This document shows positions 8,374-16,802 of a stretch of 64,000 nucleotides of DNA, one piece after another; positions within the stretch are counted from its first letter, which is position 1; the number at the start of each line of letters is the position of its first letter. The notes below the pieces were generated by a model. The model worked only from the letters and a program-made list of their open reading frames with translations. It was not told the origin of the DNA and did not search any database. The stretch comes from Haloplasma contractile (GTDB taxonomy: Bacteria > Bacillota_I > Bacilli_A > Haloplasmatales > Haloplasmataceae): assembly GCA_016841945.1 (NCBI GenBank), contig JAENYC010000021.1, positions 1 to 64,000 of the forward strand, written 5' to 3'. The position numbers were made by a program, and so were the translations under genes.

Positions 8374-9129
8374 ATGGATTTTCAAGAAATATTTTGGAGT
8401 TCCTCATTAGAGGATTTGAGAAATGGTTTTGTATATTTGGAGGATGAGGAAGTTTATATCTGTTTATGTTGTTGTGAAATATTTGAGAGTGGAATGGTCT
8501 ATCAAGTTCATGGAAAAATGATGGATGCTAGAAAAGCTATTTCAAGACATATAGAATTAAAACACAAATCTATGTTCCATTTTTTAATTGAAATGGATAA
8601 AAAATATACTTCACTGACAGATAATCAGAAAGCACTCATGTTAAAATTTTATGAGGGACGTAATGATAAAGAAATCGCTAAAGAGATGGGTACAAGTTCA
8701 TCAACCATTCGAAATAAAAGATTTACGTTAAGAGAAAAGGGAAAACAAGCTAAGATATTTTTAGCAATTATGAACTTATTAGAAGATAAAATGAAAGTTG
8801 TCAAAGAGGATAAGTTCATTTCCATTCATCGGAATGCAACGAATGTAGATGAACGTTATGCGATTACAGAAGGTGAAAGGAAGACTTACTTGAAAAATTA
8901 TTTTCAAAATAAAAGGTTAATTAGTTTTCCTAAAAAACAAAAACGAATTATAGTTGTTCTTCAACATATCTGTAGTTTTTTTAAAACCAATCAAGTATAT
9001 ACTGAAAAGGAAGTCAATGAAATATTGAAAAAAGTCTATCCTGATTATGTCACAATAAGAAGATATTTAATTGAATATGGATTCCTCAATAGAAAAAGTG
9101 ATGGTAGTGAGTATTGGGTGAAACTATGA
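8374..9129 (+). CDS. Zinc-finger / HTH / DUF2087 transcriptional regulator
   Basis: 251 residues in three parts. An N-terminal CLCCC...RHIELKH arrangement (about 36-68) looks like a C2H2-type zinc finger. A sigma-4/LuxR-like helix-turn-helix at about 80-125 reads LTDNQKALMLKFYEGRNDKE then GTSSSTIRNKRFTLREKGK. A C-terminal DUF2087 domain (about 185-251) reads LISFPKKQKRIIVVLQHI and ends GFLNRKSDGSEYWV. It is the first gene of a three-gene operon; its stop overlaps the next start as ATGA. The inverted repeat in its own promoter suggests autorepression. DUF2087 has no firm function; its pairing with HTH domains points to regulation. Confidence 0.75.
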   Translation: MDFQEIFWSSSLEDLRNGFVYLEDEEVYICLCCCEIFESGMVYQVHGKMMDARKAISRHIELKHKSMFHFLIEMDKKYTSLTDNQKALMLKFYEGRNDKEIAKEMGTSSSTIRNKRFTLREKGKQAKIFLAIMNLLEDKMKVVKEDKFISIHRNATNVDERYAITEGERKTYLKNYFQNKRLISFPKKQKRIIVVLQHICSFFKTNQVYTEKEVNEILKKVYPDYVTIRRYLIEYGFLNRKSDGSEYWVKL

Positions 9130-9917
9130 GTAAAGCAGTTGAGAACTATTTAGATAAGAATGGAAAAATAAAGGTATTACCGTCTAAACAAAAAAAGAGG
9201 AGAAATGTATTATCATATCTTGCTTCTAAATTTCAATATAATCGTATTTATAATGAAAAAGAAGTGAATGAAATTATCAGTTTATATCATTCTTATAATG
9301 ATTATTTTATATTAAGAAGAGAATTAATTGAACATCGCTTCTTAAGAAGGACTTTAGATGGTTCAAGATATTGGAAAGCTGATTTAATACCGACTCAAAT
9401 TGAGACTAATCGATTATTGATTAGAAATAGTAGGCTAGAGGATGAAATTGCATTAATAGATGTTAATCGAAGTTGTACTTATGTAGACTATTATACGGGT
9501 ATGAACTCAAAGGATGAAAATATCCACACGATGCTTACAAAAGGAGATTTACCTCCTAATGGTGATAAAATATTTTATCAATGTAAAACTATTTTACTAA
9601 AAGATACAAAAAGAATAATTGGATATTTCGATTATTATCAAGGTTATCCAGATTATTCTACATTATGGGTTAGTATCTTTAATATTCACAAGAATGATCA
9701 AAAGAATGGTTATGGATATGAGGGAATGCATGCATTTACTGAAAGTATAAAAATTTGTCAGTTTAATAAAATCAGTATTGGTGTTCATTTAAAGAATTGG
9801 CAAGCGATTAGGTTTTGGGTAAAAAATGGTTTTAATCAGATAGAAGGTATTTATGGTGATAGAGAATATAATGAAAATAGTTATAGTGTGATGGCACTAA
9901 CTAAGGTGATAAGATGA
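9126..9917 (+). CDS. DUF2087-GNAT fusion protein
   Basis: 263 residues from the ATG of an ATGA overlap. Residues about 15-85 are a second DUF2087 copy (VLPSKQKKRRNVLSYLASKF, ending FLRRTLDGSRYW), clearly related to the tail of the upstream regulator. From about residue 90 a GNAT acetyltransferase of the RimJ/RimL type follows (IETNRLLIRNSRLEDEIALI, DQKNGYGYEGMHAFTESI, NWQAIRFWVKNGF). The acceptor is unknown. It is the middle gene of a coupled operon and its own stop overlaps the next start. The shared DUF2087 domain suggests both proteins read the same signal or bind each other. Confidence 0.75.
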   Translation: MSKAVENYLDKNGKIKVLPSKQKKRRNVLSYLASKFQYNRIYNEKEVNEIISLYHSYNDYFILRRELIEHRFLRRTLDGSRYWKADLIPTQIETNRLLIRNSRLEDEIALIDVNRSCTYVDYYTGMNSKDENIHTMLTKGDLPPNGDKIFYQCKTILLKDTKRIIGYFDYYQGYPDYSTLWVSIFNIHKNDQKNGYGYEGMHAFTESIKICQFNKISIGVHLKNWQAIRFWVKNGFNQIEGIYGDREYNENSYSVMALTKVIR

Positions 9918-10648
9918 AGATGATAGCTGAAACAGACTTGTTTTTACCGGTAAAAGAATTACTTATTAAAAACGGTTATTCGGTTTATAGTGAAATTGAG
10001 CATTGCGATATAGTGGGTAAAAAAAATGAAGTCATTGTTATTGTTGAATTAAAAAAAAGATTAAATCTTGATTTAATCTTACAAGCAATAAAAAGACAAA
10101 GATTATCTGATACAGTATTTATTGCGATTCCTCAATCGAAAACAATGAAACAAAGAAGATGGAAAGATTTATTATTACTCATTAAAAGATTAGGATTGGG
10201 ATTAATCTGTGTACATTTATACCATGAACCTTATGCTGAGGTGGTTATTGAACCATCCCTATTCGAAATAAAGAAAAGTCAACAACTAGCGAAAAGAAAA
10301 AAAGAGAAATTATTGAAAGAAGTTAGTGGGAGAAGTCATGATGTGAATATAGGGGGGAGCTCTAAGCAAAAAATTATGACAGCGTATAAAGAGGCTTCAC
10401 TATATATCGCCTGCCTACTACAAATATTAGGGCCATTATCGCCTAAGAAACTTAGATCCTATGGTTCTCATCCCAAAAAAACCAACTCGATTTTATATAA
10501 AAATTTTTATAACTGGTTCTATCGTGTAAAAACAGGTGTTTATGATTTAACCAAGGAGGGAGAAAAGGTTATCAAAGAGTATAAAAATATCACAGAATTA
10601 CAAAAAAAAGAGATAGAAATGAAGATTAAAACTGTTAAAAATAGTTAA
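9914..10648 (+). CDS. DUF2161-type PD-(D/E)XK phosphodiesterase-like protein
   Basis: 244 residues. The N-terminal core, EIEHCDIVGKKNEVIVIVEL followed by KKR, shows D-(x)n-E-x-K, the catalytic pattern of PD-(D/E)XK nucleases. VFIAIPQSKTMKQRRWKDLL and LGLGLICVHLY follow as in DUF2161 proteins. A C-terminal winged-helix-like segment (KIMTAYKEASLYIACLLQI, then LGPLSPKKLRSYG) could bind DNA. It is the third gene of the DUF2087 operon, with ATGA coupling. DUF2161 proteins are annotated as phosphodiesterases but are poorly characterised. Confidence 0.75.
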   Translation: MKMIAETDLFLPVKELLIKNGYSVYSEIEHCDIVGKKNEVIVIVELKKRLNLDLILQAIKRQRLSDTVFIAIPQSKTMKQRRWKDLLLLIKRLGLGLICVHLYHEPYAEVVIEPSLFEIKKSQQLAKRKKEKLLKEVSGRSHDVNIGGSSKQKIMTAYKEASLYIACLLQILGPLSPKKLRSYGSHPKKTNSILYKNFYNWFYRVKTGVYDLTKEGEKVIKEYKNITELQKKEIEMKIKTVKNS

Positions 10649-10766
10649 AATATAAATAAAGTAAGATAGATATTTTGATATTCAAATTTTTTTCTTTTTT
10701 ACTATCTTTCTACTATAAAACATGTTATGCTAATAACTAATAACATATACATCAAGGAGGAGCATC

Positions 10767-11603
10767 ATGAATTATAAAATAATAGCCGATAGTAGTTGTG
10801 ATTTAACTGAAGAAATGAAAGAAGAGATGAACATTGAAATAGCCTCATTAAGTTTACAATTAGGCGATAAGGTATTTGTAGATGATGAGAATTTAGACGT
10901 TTTAGCCTATATTAAAGAAATGAAAGCATGCCCTATTGCACCCAAGACAGCGTGTCCATCACCGCAGGATTTTTTAAATCTATATCAAGGAGATGAAGCA
11001 GTCTTTGTTGTAACACTATCAAAAGAATTAAGTGGTACATATAATAGTGCTATGTTAGCTAAAGAGCTGTATTTAGAAGAACATGAGGAAAAGTTTATTC
11101 ATGTGTTTAATTCTAAAAGTGCATCAGTTGGTGAAACACTCATTGCCTTAAAAATCGATGAGTTAGGAAAATCAGGTTTAGAACCTCAAGAAATAGTTTA
11201 TCAAGTCAATGAGTTTATAGAAAAAATGGATACATACTTTTTGCTAGAAAGCCTTGAACATTTGGCCAAGGCAGGTAGGCTAAAATCTTATGTCGCAGTG
11301 ATTGCCTCATTATTAAGAATTAAACCGATTATGGGTGCAACATCTGATGGAGCGATTCGTTTAGTCCATAAAGTGAGGGGTTATAAAAAGGCATTTATGA
11401 AATTTGTTGATACAATAGGAGAAGAAATAAGTGATTTTAGTGATAAAGTGTTAGGAATTGCTCATTGTAACTGTTTAGAAAGAGCTAAACAATTTAAAAG
11501 TAAAGTCATGGAAAAATACAACTTTAAAGATATATTTATTGTTGAAATGAAAGGGTTAAGTTCAACTTATGCTGATGATGGTGGTTTAGTCATTGCTTTT
11601 TAG
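10767..11603 (+). CDS. DegV-family fatty-acid-binding protein
   Basis: 278 residues. IIADSSCDLTEEMKEE at the N-terminus, SPQDFLNLY, TLSKELSGTYNSA and FLLESLEHLAKAGRL are DegV signatures. The binding-pocket motif TLSKELSGTYNSA contains the Ser that holds the carboxylate of a bound fatty acid. Proteins of this family (FakB) present fatty acids to the kinase FakA for phosphorylation; no kinase lies nearby. AAGGAGGAG precedes the ATG. It is a single gene with a strong terminator. Confidence 0.9.
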   Translation: MNYKIIADSSCDLTEEMKEEMNIEIASLSLQLGDKVFVDDENLDVLAYIKEMKACPIAPKTACPSPQDFLNLYQGDEAVFVVTLSKELSGTYNSAMLAKELYLEEHEEKFIHVFNSKSASVGETLIALKIDELGKSGLEPQEIVYQVNEFIEKMDTYFLLESLEHLAKAGRLKSYVAVIASLLRIKPIMGATSDGAIRLVHKVRGYKKAFMKFVDTIGEEISDFSDKVLGIAHCNCLERAKQFKSKVMEKYNFKDIFIVEMKGLSSTYADDGGLVIAF

Positions 11604-11606
11604 ATA

Positions 11607-11636
11607 AAAAAATCAACTGTTAGAGTTGATTTTTTT
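11607..11636 (+). terminator. Terminator after degV
   Basis: AATCAACT/AGTTGATT stem, short loop and a run of seven T. Confidence 0.85.
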
Positions 11637-11688
11637 AATCTTGATGATAATATAATATATAGTATCCATGTTATGGGAGGATTAATGA

Positions 11689-13074
11689 ATGGAAAGAAAT
11701 GTCATAAAACTTTATCAAACTTATATAAAATTACCTACGATTTGGTCATGATGGGATCATGTTCATACACCGATTGTCTTTTACAATGATGAAATGGCAA
11801 TGATGTTTTCGCATCCTAAACCTCCAAAAGAATATAACAAAGTTGTTCAGGAGGGCATTACCTATTATTTATGTAAACCTAAACCAAAACTTTATACCGC
11901 AAACACATCGATGTTAGTTAATGGAATACAAACTGCTACCATAAGGTACTATGATGGTGAACTTAACAGTCTTTTAGGTTTAATGGTTCATGAAGCTTTT
12001 CATGTTTATCAAGCTAATCATCATTTTCCTATGGGAAATTTATTGATACGGTATCCTAATTTTGATGTGCTAATTAATACTTTAGGTGAAATAGAGGGAA
12101 AATTATTGTATCAAGCAATTCATACTAAAAATATTGAATATGTTAAACAAGCTTGTGATGCAAGAGCAAGTAGACAAAGCATATTAAAACAAATCGAACA
12201 AGAACGCTTAAATCAATTAAACGAACTAGAAAAAGAAGAGGCTAAACAATTATCAAAACAAGTACAAAAAGAAGCTGATGAAAAACAAATTAATATTGCT
12301 AAAACATTGATCGAATTAGAAGATTATAATGAAATTCATGAAGGACTAGCGGTTTATACAGAAATGAAAGCCCTAGATCATAAAACAAATAGGTATAATG
12401 AACATTTAGAAGCATTAATGTCAATTAATGTAAAAGGTAAAGGCGCAAGTAGACAGCGATTTTATACATCAGGAATGGCTTATGGGTTATTACTTGATTA
12501 TTATGTGCCAGGTTGGCAAAAGCAGTTAATGAAGGATTTTAAATCACTTTCAAGTATTTTATCGGAGGCGATAAGCCATAATGTGAACATAAAAAGACGA
12601 AAATTTTTAGATGTTGATTTTGATAAGATATATCATCAACAACAAAAAGATATGAAACAAAAAATAAGTGAATTAACAGATAAAGTAGAACAAGCATTTC
12701 CTAAGCAAGGAATTTATGTTGATGTTAAACTAAAAGGAAATGTTGTTAGTGGTGGATGGAATCCATATACTGTACAACCACTACCAGATGGTTCAAGATT
12801 ACATACAACAATGATGTTGTATCATTATGATAATCAAGCAGAAATATATATAGCCAAAGATGTTATTGAAAAGAAAAATTGTCAACATTTTATATTCGAA
12901 TGCAAAGATGCATCCATTATGTTTGATGGTAAGCCAATTAAACCTGGAGAACATATTGGAAAACTACAAATCATTAGCGATAATTGGAAATTATTAATTC
13001 CTAAAGCACATATTCACTTTGATGATAAGAAATTATTTATAAATGAATTATATAATAAAAAATCAACTTCTTGA
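11689..13074 (+). pseudogene. HExxH putative metallopeptidase interrupted by in-frame TGA
   Basis: An ATG at 11689 has GGGAGG 8 bases upstream. The frame runs 20 codons, hits TGA at 11749-11751 and continues open in the same frame to 13074 (about 460 codons). The residues either side (LPTIWS then WDHVHTPIVFYND) read as one continuous protein, probably with Gly or Arg at the stop. Downstream are VHEAFHVYQANHH (an HExxH zinc motif), a coiled-coil-like Lys/Glu/Gln-rich stretch, NEIHEGLAVYTEM (a possible third ligand Glu) and a beta-rich C-terminus. I do not recognise the family. UGA is a stop elsewhere here, so the gene is probably inactivated by one substitution; no ribosome site precedes the internal ATGs near 11794. 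Confidence 0.65.
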
Positions 13075-13088
13075 GAAGTTGATTTTTT
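13057..13088. terminator. Bidirectional terminator
   Basis: AATCAACTTC/GAAGTTGATT 10-bp stem flanked by A- and T-runs, between convergent genes. The TGA of the plus-strand gene is in the loop. Confidence 0.85.
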
Positions 13089-13092
13089 ACTA

Positions 13093-14034
13093 TTATTCTT
13101 TAGAACCGATTCTAATTCTTGGGTCTATGAATCCATATGAGATGTCAATGATTAAACCAAAGGATAAACTAATCGTCGTGTAAAAAGCTCCTATCATAAC
13201 AATTCGTACAGAATCAATAACTATTTTGTATTTATCAAAATATGGAACTAACATCCCATCGAAAAATTCTTTTGCGATACCAGGTACTCCATAGACAATT
13301 TCTATAAAAAATGAACCACATAGGACAAAAATAAAAGCATTTAAAATGGCTGGTATAACAGGTACCATACAGTTTCTTAATGCGTGGCGAAAAATAGATT
13401 GTCTTCTACTTAAACCTTTTGTTTGTAACATAATAAAATATTTAGATTCAAACTCTTCAATTAATTCTCCACGTACTAACCGGGTTAAATTGGAAATTGG
13501 TCCTGCTGATAAAGCTAGTATGGGAATAACCAATCCCTTAATTTTCATTTCATTTCCATGAATCTCTGCAGGATATTGTGGTGGAAACCAATTTAGTTGA
13601 TAACCTAAAAAATAGATTAAAACAAAAATCAAAATAAAACTAGGTATGGAACTAAATACTAAAGTAAAAATGCTAATAATATAATCATATATTGATTTCT
13701 TTTTCACTGCAGATATTATGCCTAAAAGAATACCAATTGGTACATATAATATAAAAGCAATGAAATTAATAAATAATGTATTAGGTGCTTTTTGTAGTAA
13801 TAAATCCCATGCAGGTAAGTTTCTTTTAGGTACATATCCCCAATTCCAATCATTTATAACATCTTTTAGGAATTGAATGTATTGTCTATATACAAGTGGA
13901 ATAAATTTAATAATTGAATCAGGTCGAGTATAAAGTTCAATCATACCAAGTCTTGTGACAAAGAATAATAAACTGATTATAAATAATAAAATGATAAATA
14001 ACCAAATAATTCTCACTATAAAATATTTAAACAT
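13093..14034 (-). CDS. Orphan DppB/OppB-type ABC transporter permease
   Basis: 313 residues, with an N-terminal helix FKYFIVRIIWLFIILLF and about six membrane segments. The EAA loop region LSAGPISNLTRLVRGELIEE and TKGLSRRQSIFRHALRNCMV is the classical signature of peptide/nickel permeases that contacts the ATPase. Normally it forms a DppB-C heterodimer with DppC, two ATPases and a binding protein. None of these lies beside it: the flank upstream is degenerated DNA and the gene downstream is unrelated. The ATG at 14034 fits AGGTGAAG; a longer frame to 14052 does not. Either it partners with subunits elsewhere or it is left over from a lost operon. Confidence 0.8.
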   Translation of the reverse strand: MFKYFIVRIIWLFIILLFIISLLFFVTRLGMIELYTRPDSIIKFIPLVYRQYIQFLKDVINDWNWGYVPKRNLPAWDLLLQKAPNTLFINFIAFILYVPIGILLGIISAVKKKSIYDYIISIFTLVFSSIPSFILIFVLIYFLGYQLNWFPPQYPAEIHGNEMKIKGLVIPILALSAGPISNLTRLVRGELIEEFESKYFIMLQTKGLSRRQSIFRHALRNCMVPVIPAILNAFIFVLCGSFFIEIVYGVPGIAKEFFDGMLVPYFDKYKIVIDSVRIVMIGAFYTTISLSFGLIIDISYGFIDPRIRIGSKE

Positions 14035-14165
14035 ACATACTTCACCTACCAACTATAAAAAAGTGTAATATATCTATTATACATTAAATAATTTATGATT
14101 TCTAGTATAAATTTAAATATCTTGTCGAATTTTGTCAATTATTCTTTCAAAAATAAATTCCTATG

Positions 14166-14193
14166 AAAAAACCAACTGATATAGTTGGTTTTT
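14166..14193 (-). terminator. Terminator of a decayed minus-strand gene
   Basis: AAAACCAACT/AGTTGGTTTT stem, reading leftward into a U-tract. It starts at the TAA of the fragment at 14192-14344. Confidence 0.75.
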
Positions 14194-14344
14194 AATCGGT
14201 TTGTATGTTACATGGGATAACTCGATTAACATAGTCCGAGACAGACAAAATTTTTTCTTTATTGCGATATTTAAACAGATTAGATTTGAACAGTTTTTTT
14301 AAAACTGCTTCATTCCCCATTTCTATATTTTGTAAGGAAATTTT
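14192..14344 (-). pseudogene. C-terminal gene fragment
   Basis: Fifty codons with a coding-like composition (NEAVLKKLFKSNLFKYRNKE and SVSDYVNRVIPCNIQTD) end in TAA immediately followed by a strong terminator. No ribosome site or convincing start is seen (one ATG at 14320). A frame stop and AT-rich noise lie upstream. I read it as the surviving tail of a lost gene; the family is not recognised. Confidence 0.4.
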
Positions 14345-14481
14345 TTAACATATATATATAAAAAAAGTACTTACATTATACAACTATTAGCTTCTAATTT
14401 CCATAATTCGACATCATTTATCAAATAAAGTAATATATCATTAAGATGTAGAATTTTAACTTTATTGTATTTTTTTTAATG

Positions 14482-14511
14482 AAAAAACGATTTGAAAATT
14501 TCAAATCGTTT
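14482..14511 (-). terminator. Terminator of selD-mnmH
   Basis: Thirteen-bp perfect stem (14485-14497 with 14499-14511) followed by a U-tract on the minus strand. The mnmH stop codon lies within the stem. Confidence 0.85.
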
Positions 14512-15604
14512 CCACCGTATATTTTTGGTTAATATAATCCATTACTTCAGATTCATTTCCTTTAAATAATATCTTTTTATTTGTTGTTTCAATTTGATAT
14601 TGATACATAGGGTCATAATATTCTTTTAAAAGTATATAAATCCAATTAATATGTTTGGTGTTATCTCCAGTTTTTAATTGATTATTGAAAGCAAGCTCAA
14701 ACTCATTTAATACTTGTTTATAACGTAGTCCACCTAGTCGCTTTTTGATTTTATTGATACTATTTATAATATAACGAGACCACATTGATAGACCGTCATC
14801 TAAATAATATTGATTGTATAGTTTTTGAGATTCAATCACATATTCTTTGACCGTTTGATCTAATCTTTTTTCAAAGGGTATATCTAATAATATTAACTTT
14901 CCACTATTGAAAAATTCTGCTAATGGTTTAGGAATAAAACACCTTCCTATATGAGACCCTTCATCTTCAAGGAGGATGTATCGATAATTTCTATGTTTAT
15001 GGTTTATAAGTGAATAGGCTAAATTGTTTTCAAAATTACTTTGAGTTGGTTGTGGGGTATGGAACCTACCAAATGAAGAACCTCTATGATTAGCCAGTGC
15101 TTCTAGGTCAATAAAATGATTAAAGTGTTTTAATAAATCTGTTTTACCAGAACCAGTATATCCTCCTAATAGAATCGGAATCCCGTTTTGTCTACTAGGG
15201 TCTAAGGCTTGGATTAGATAATGACGAAATGCTTTGTATCCTCCCTTTAAACGAGGGATGTCTTTGCCAATTGCTTCTTTTAACCACGCTTGACATAATG
15301 AGGAACGTTGTCCACCTCTAAAACAATAAATCGCACTGTTTGGATATTGTTTAAGATGTCTTATCCAAGCTTTAATTCGTGTTTGTTTCGTCTCACCTGA
15401 TACTAATTGATGACCTAATTTAACGGCTTCTTTTTCACCATGTTCCTTATAGCATTTACCGACCAAATGTCTTTCATAATCATTTAAGATAGGTAAATTG
15501 ACAGCATTTAAAAACGCTCCTTTTTCATATTCCTTTGGTGCTCTAACATCAATCAGTGGGGTATTTTCAATAACGATTTTTTTAAAATCATTTGTTAAAG
15601 ACAT
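14501..15604 (-). CDS. mnmH: tRNA 2-selenouridine synthase
   Basis: 367 residues. The N-terminal rhodanese domain has the active Cys at about residue 94 (YCFRGGQRSS). The P-loop domain has GGYTGSGKT near residue 147. This pairing is diagnostic for MnmH (SelU/YbbB), which geranylates 2-thiouridine at wobble position 34 of certain tRNAs and exchanges it for selenium from selenophosphate. It sits 15 bases behind selD, which makes the selenium donor. The start at 15604 has GGGAAG 8 bases upstream; an in-frame GTG at 15613 lies in the ribosome site. Both catalytic motifs are intact. Confidence 0.92.
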   Translation of the reverse strand: MSLTNDFKKIVIENTPLIDVRAPKEYEKGAFLNAVNLPILNDYERHLVGKCYKEHGEKEAVKLGHQLVSGETKQTRIKAWIRHLKQYPNSAIYCFRGGQRSSLCQAWLKEAIGKDIPRLKGGYKAFRHYLIQALDPSRQNGIPILLGGYTGSGKTDLLKHFNHFIDLEALANHRGSSFGRFHTPQPTQSNFENNLAYSLINHKHRNYRYILLEDEGSHIGRCFIPKPLAEFFNSGKLILLDIPFEKRLDQTVKEYVIESQKLYNQYYLDDGLSMWSRYIINSINKIKKRLGGLRYKQVLNEFELAFNNQLKTGDNTKHINWIYILLKEYYDPMYQYQIETTNKKILFKGNESEVMDYINQKYTVETI

Positions 15605-15619
15605 AGATGACACTTCCCA

Positions 15620-16651
15620 TTATATTACTTTAATTAATTTATCACTAAGTTTTCTCGTATAACCAATCGATTGAAGATCTAGACCATATTTTTTGGTGAT
15701 GTTTAAGAAATCATTAACACTTTTCTTTTTGACAATCACTAATAAACCTCCTGATGTTTGTGCATCACACAAAACATATCGTTTATCATCTGACATGTCC
15801 TCTAATGTATGTCCATAGCTTTTAATATTATTTCTTGTTCCTCCTGAGACACAATCCATATTCAAGTACTTGATGGTATTTGGTAATAGTGGAACTTTAT
15901 CATATTGAATGGTTGCTGATATTTGACTGCCTTTACAGATTTCACCCAAGTGACCTAAAAGTCCAAATCCTGTAACATCTGTTAAAGCAACGACTCCATC
16001 TAGTGAAGAAATCTTAGAGCCAATTTTATTCAATGTACACATTGCATTAATGGCAGGTTCTATATCGCCTGTTTCTATTTTCTTTCTTTTTTGAGCAGTT
16101 GTTAAAATTCCAATTCCTAGGGGTTTTGTCAAGAATATTTCACAATCAATTTCTGCTTTATTATTTTGTTTTAAGTGTTTATTTTCAACCACTCCTGTAA
16201 CAGCCAAACCAAATATTGGTTCCTTTGAATCAATTGAATGTCCACCAGCAAGTGGTATATCAGCAACTTCACAAACATCTCGTCCACCTTCCACAACTAA
16301 TGATGCGACTTCAGGTGATAGTGTATTAATTGGCCAACCTAAAATTGAGATTGCCATTAAAGGCTTTCCTCCCATGGCATAGATATCACTTAATGCATTC
16401 GTTGCTGCAATTTTACCAAAGGTATATGGATCATCAACGATAGGCATAAAAAAGTCCGTTGTACTTAAGATAGAAGTGCCATTACCCAAATCATAAGCTG
16501 CCGCATCATCATTACTATTATTGCCAACTAATAGTTGTGGATAATTGATTGTATTTCTCGTTGTTTTTAGAATTTCGTCTAATATGGCTGGTGAGATTTT
16601 ACAACCACATCCAGCACCATGACTATATTCTGTTAATTTTATATCTTTCAT
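15620..16651 (-). CDS. selD: Selenophosphate synthetase (selenide, water dikinase)
   Basis: 343 residues. HGAGCGCKI at residues 11-19 supplies the catalytic Cys15 (the Cys/Sec position) and Lys18. NNSNDDAAAYDLGNG, DIYAMGGKP and GGHSI are further SelD motifs, and the C-terminal AQTSGGLLV is conserved. It makes selenophosphate from selenide and ATP. Being the Cys form, it needs no Sec decoding. Adjacent mnmH shows that tRNA selenouridine is at least one use of the product; selA and selB are not in this window. Confidence 0.95.
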   Translation of the reverse strand: MKDIKLTEYSHGAGCGCKISPAILDEILKTTRNTINYPQLLVGNNSNDDAAAYDLGNGTSILSTTDFFMPIVDDPYTFGKIAATNALSDIYAMGGKPLMAISILGWPINTLSPEVASLVVEGGRDVCEVADIPLAGGHSIDSKEPIFGLAVTGVVENKHLKQNNKAEIDCEIFLTKPLGIGILTTAQKRKKIETGDIEPAINAMCTLNKIGSKISSLDGVVALTDVTGFGLLGHLGEICKGSQISATIQYDKVPLLPNTIKYLNMDCVSGGTRNNIKSYGHTLEDMSDDKRYVLCDAQTSGGLLVIVKKKSVNDFLNITKKYGLDLQSIGYTRKLSDKLIKVI

Positions 16652-16740
16652 TATTTCACCTACTATAGCTTATTTATATAAATTATAACACAATAGAATT
16701 TTAAAATACACAGGAATCAAGATGAATAAATCAATAAATA

Positions 16741-16769
16741 TTGTGATTAGATAGATATATTGTTATAAT
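16741..16769 (+). promoter_or_regulatory. Sigma-A type promoter of the CPBP operon
   Basis: TTGTGA, a 17-bp spacer and a perfect TATAAT. An ATG at 16770 directly abuts the -10, so it cannot be the start of the gene; this supports the ATG at 16803. Confidence 0.75.
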
Positions 16770-16802
16770 ATGGGTATTACTAATGAACTGGTAGGAGTGT
16801 TT

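Larger units (their letters stand above)
14035..14500. other. Intergenic stretch with gene debris
   Basis: 466 bases lie between the permease and mnmH. The stretch holds a minus-strand open fragment (14192-14344) with its own terminator, and a second minus-strand fragment whose stop is at 14371-14373 (reading ...LYLINDVELWKLEANSCIM). The mnmH terminator is at 14482-14511. No intact gene is seen. Confidence 0.6.

Noticed and set aside
11749-11751. Selenocysteine or UGA=Trp reading of the in-frame TGA
   Set aside because: UGA ends many intact genes here (for example at 13072, 33014 and 59681), so it is not Trp. No stem-loop of bacterial SECIS type is visible just after it, and the position is not a catalytic Cys-type site.
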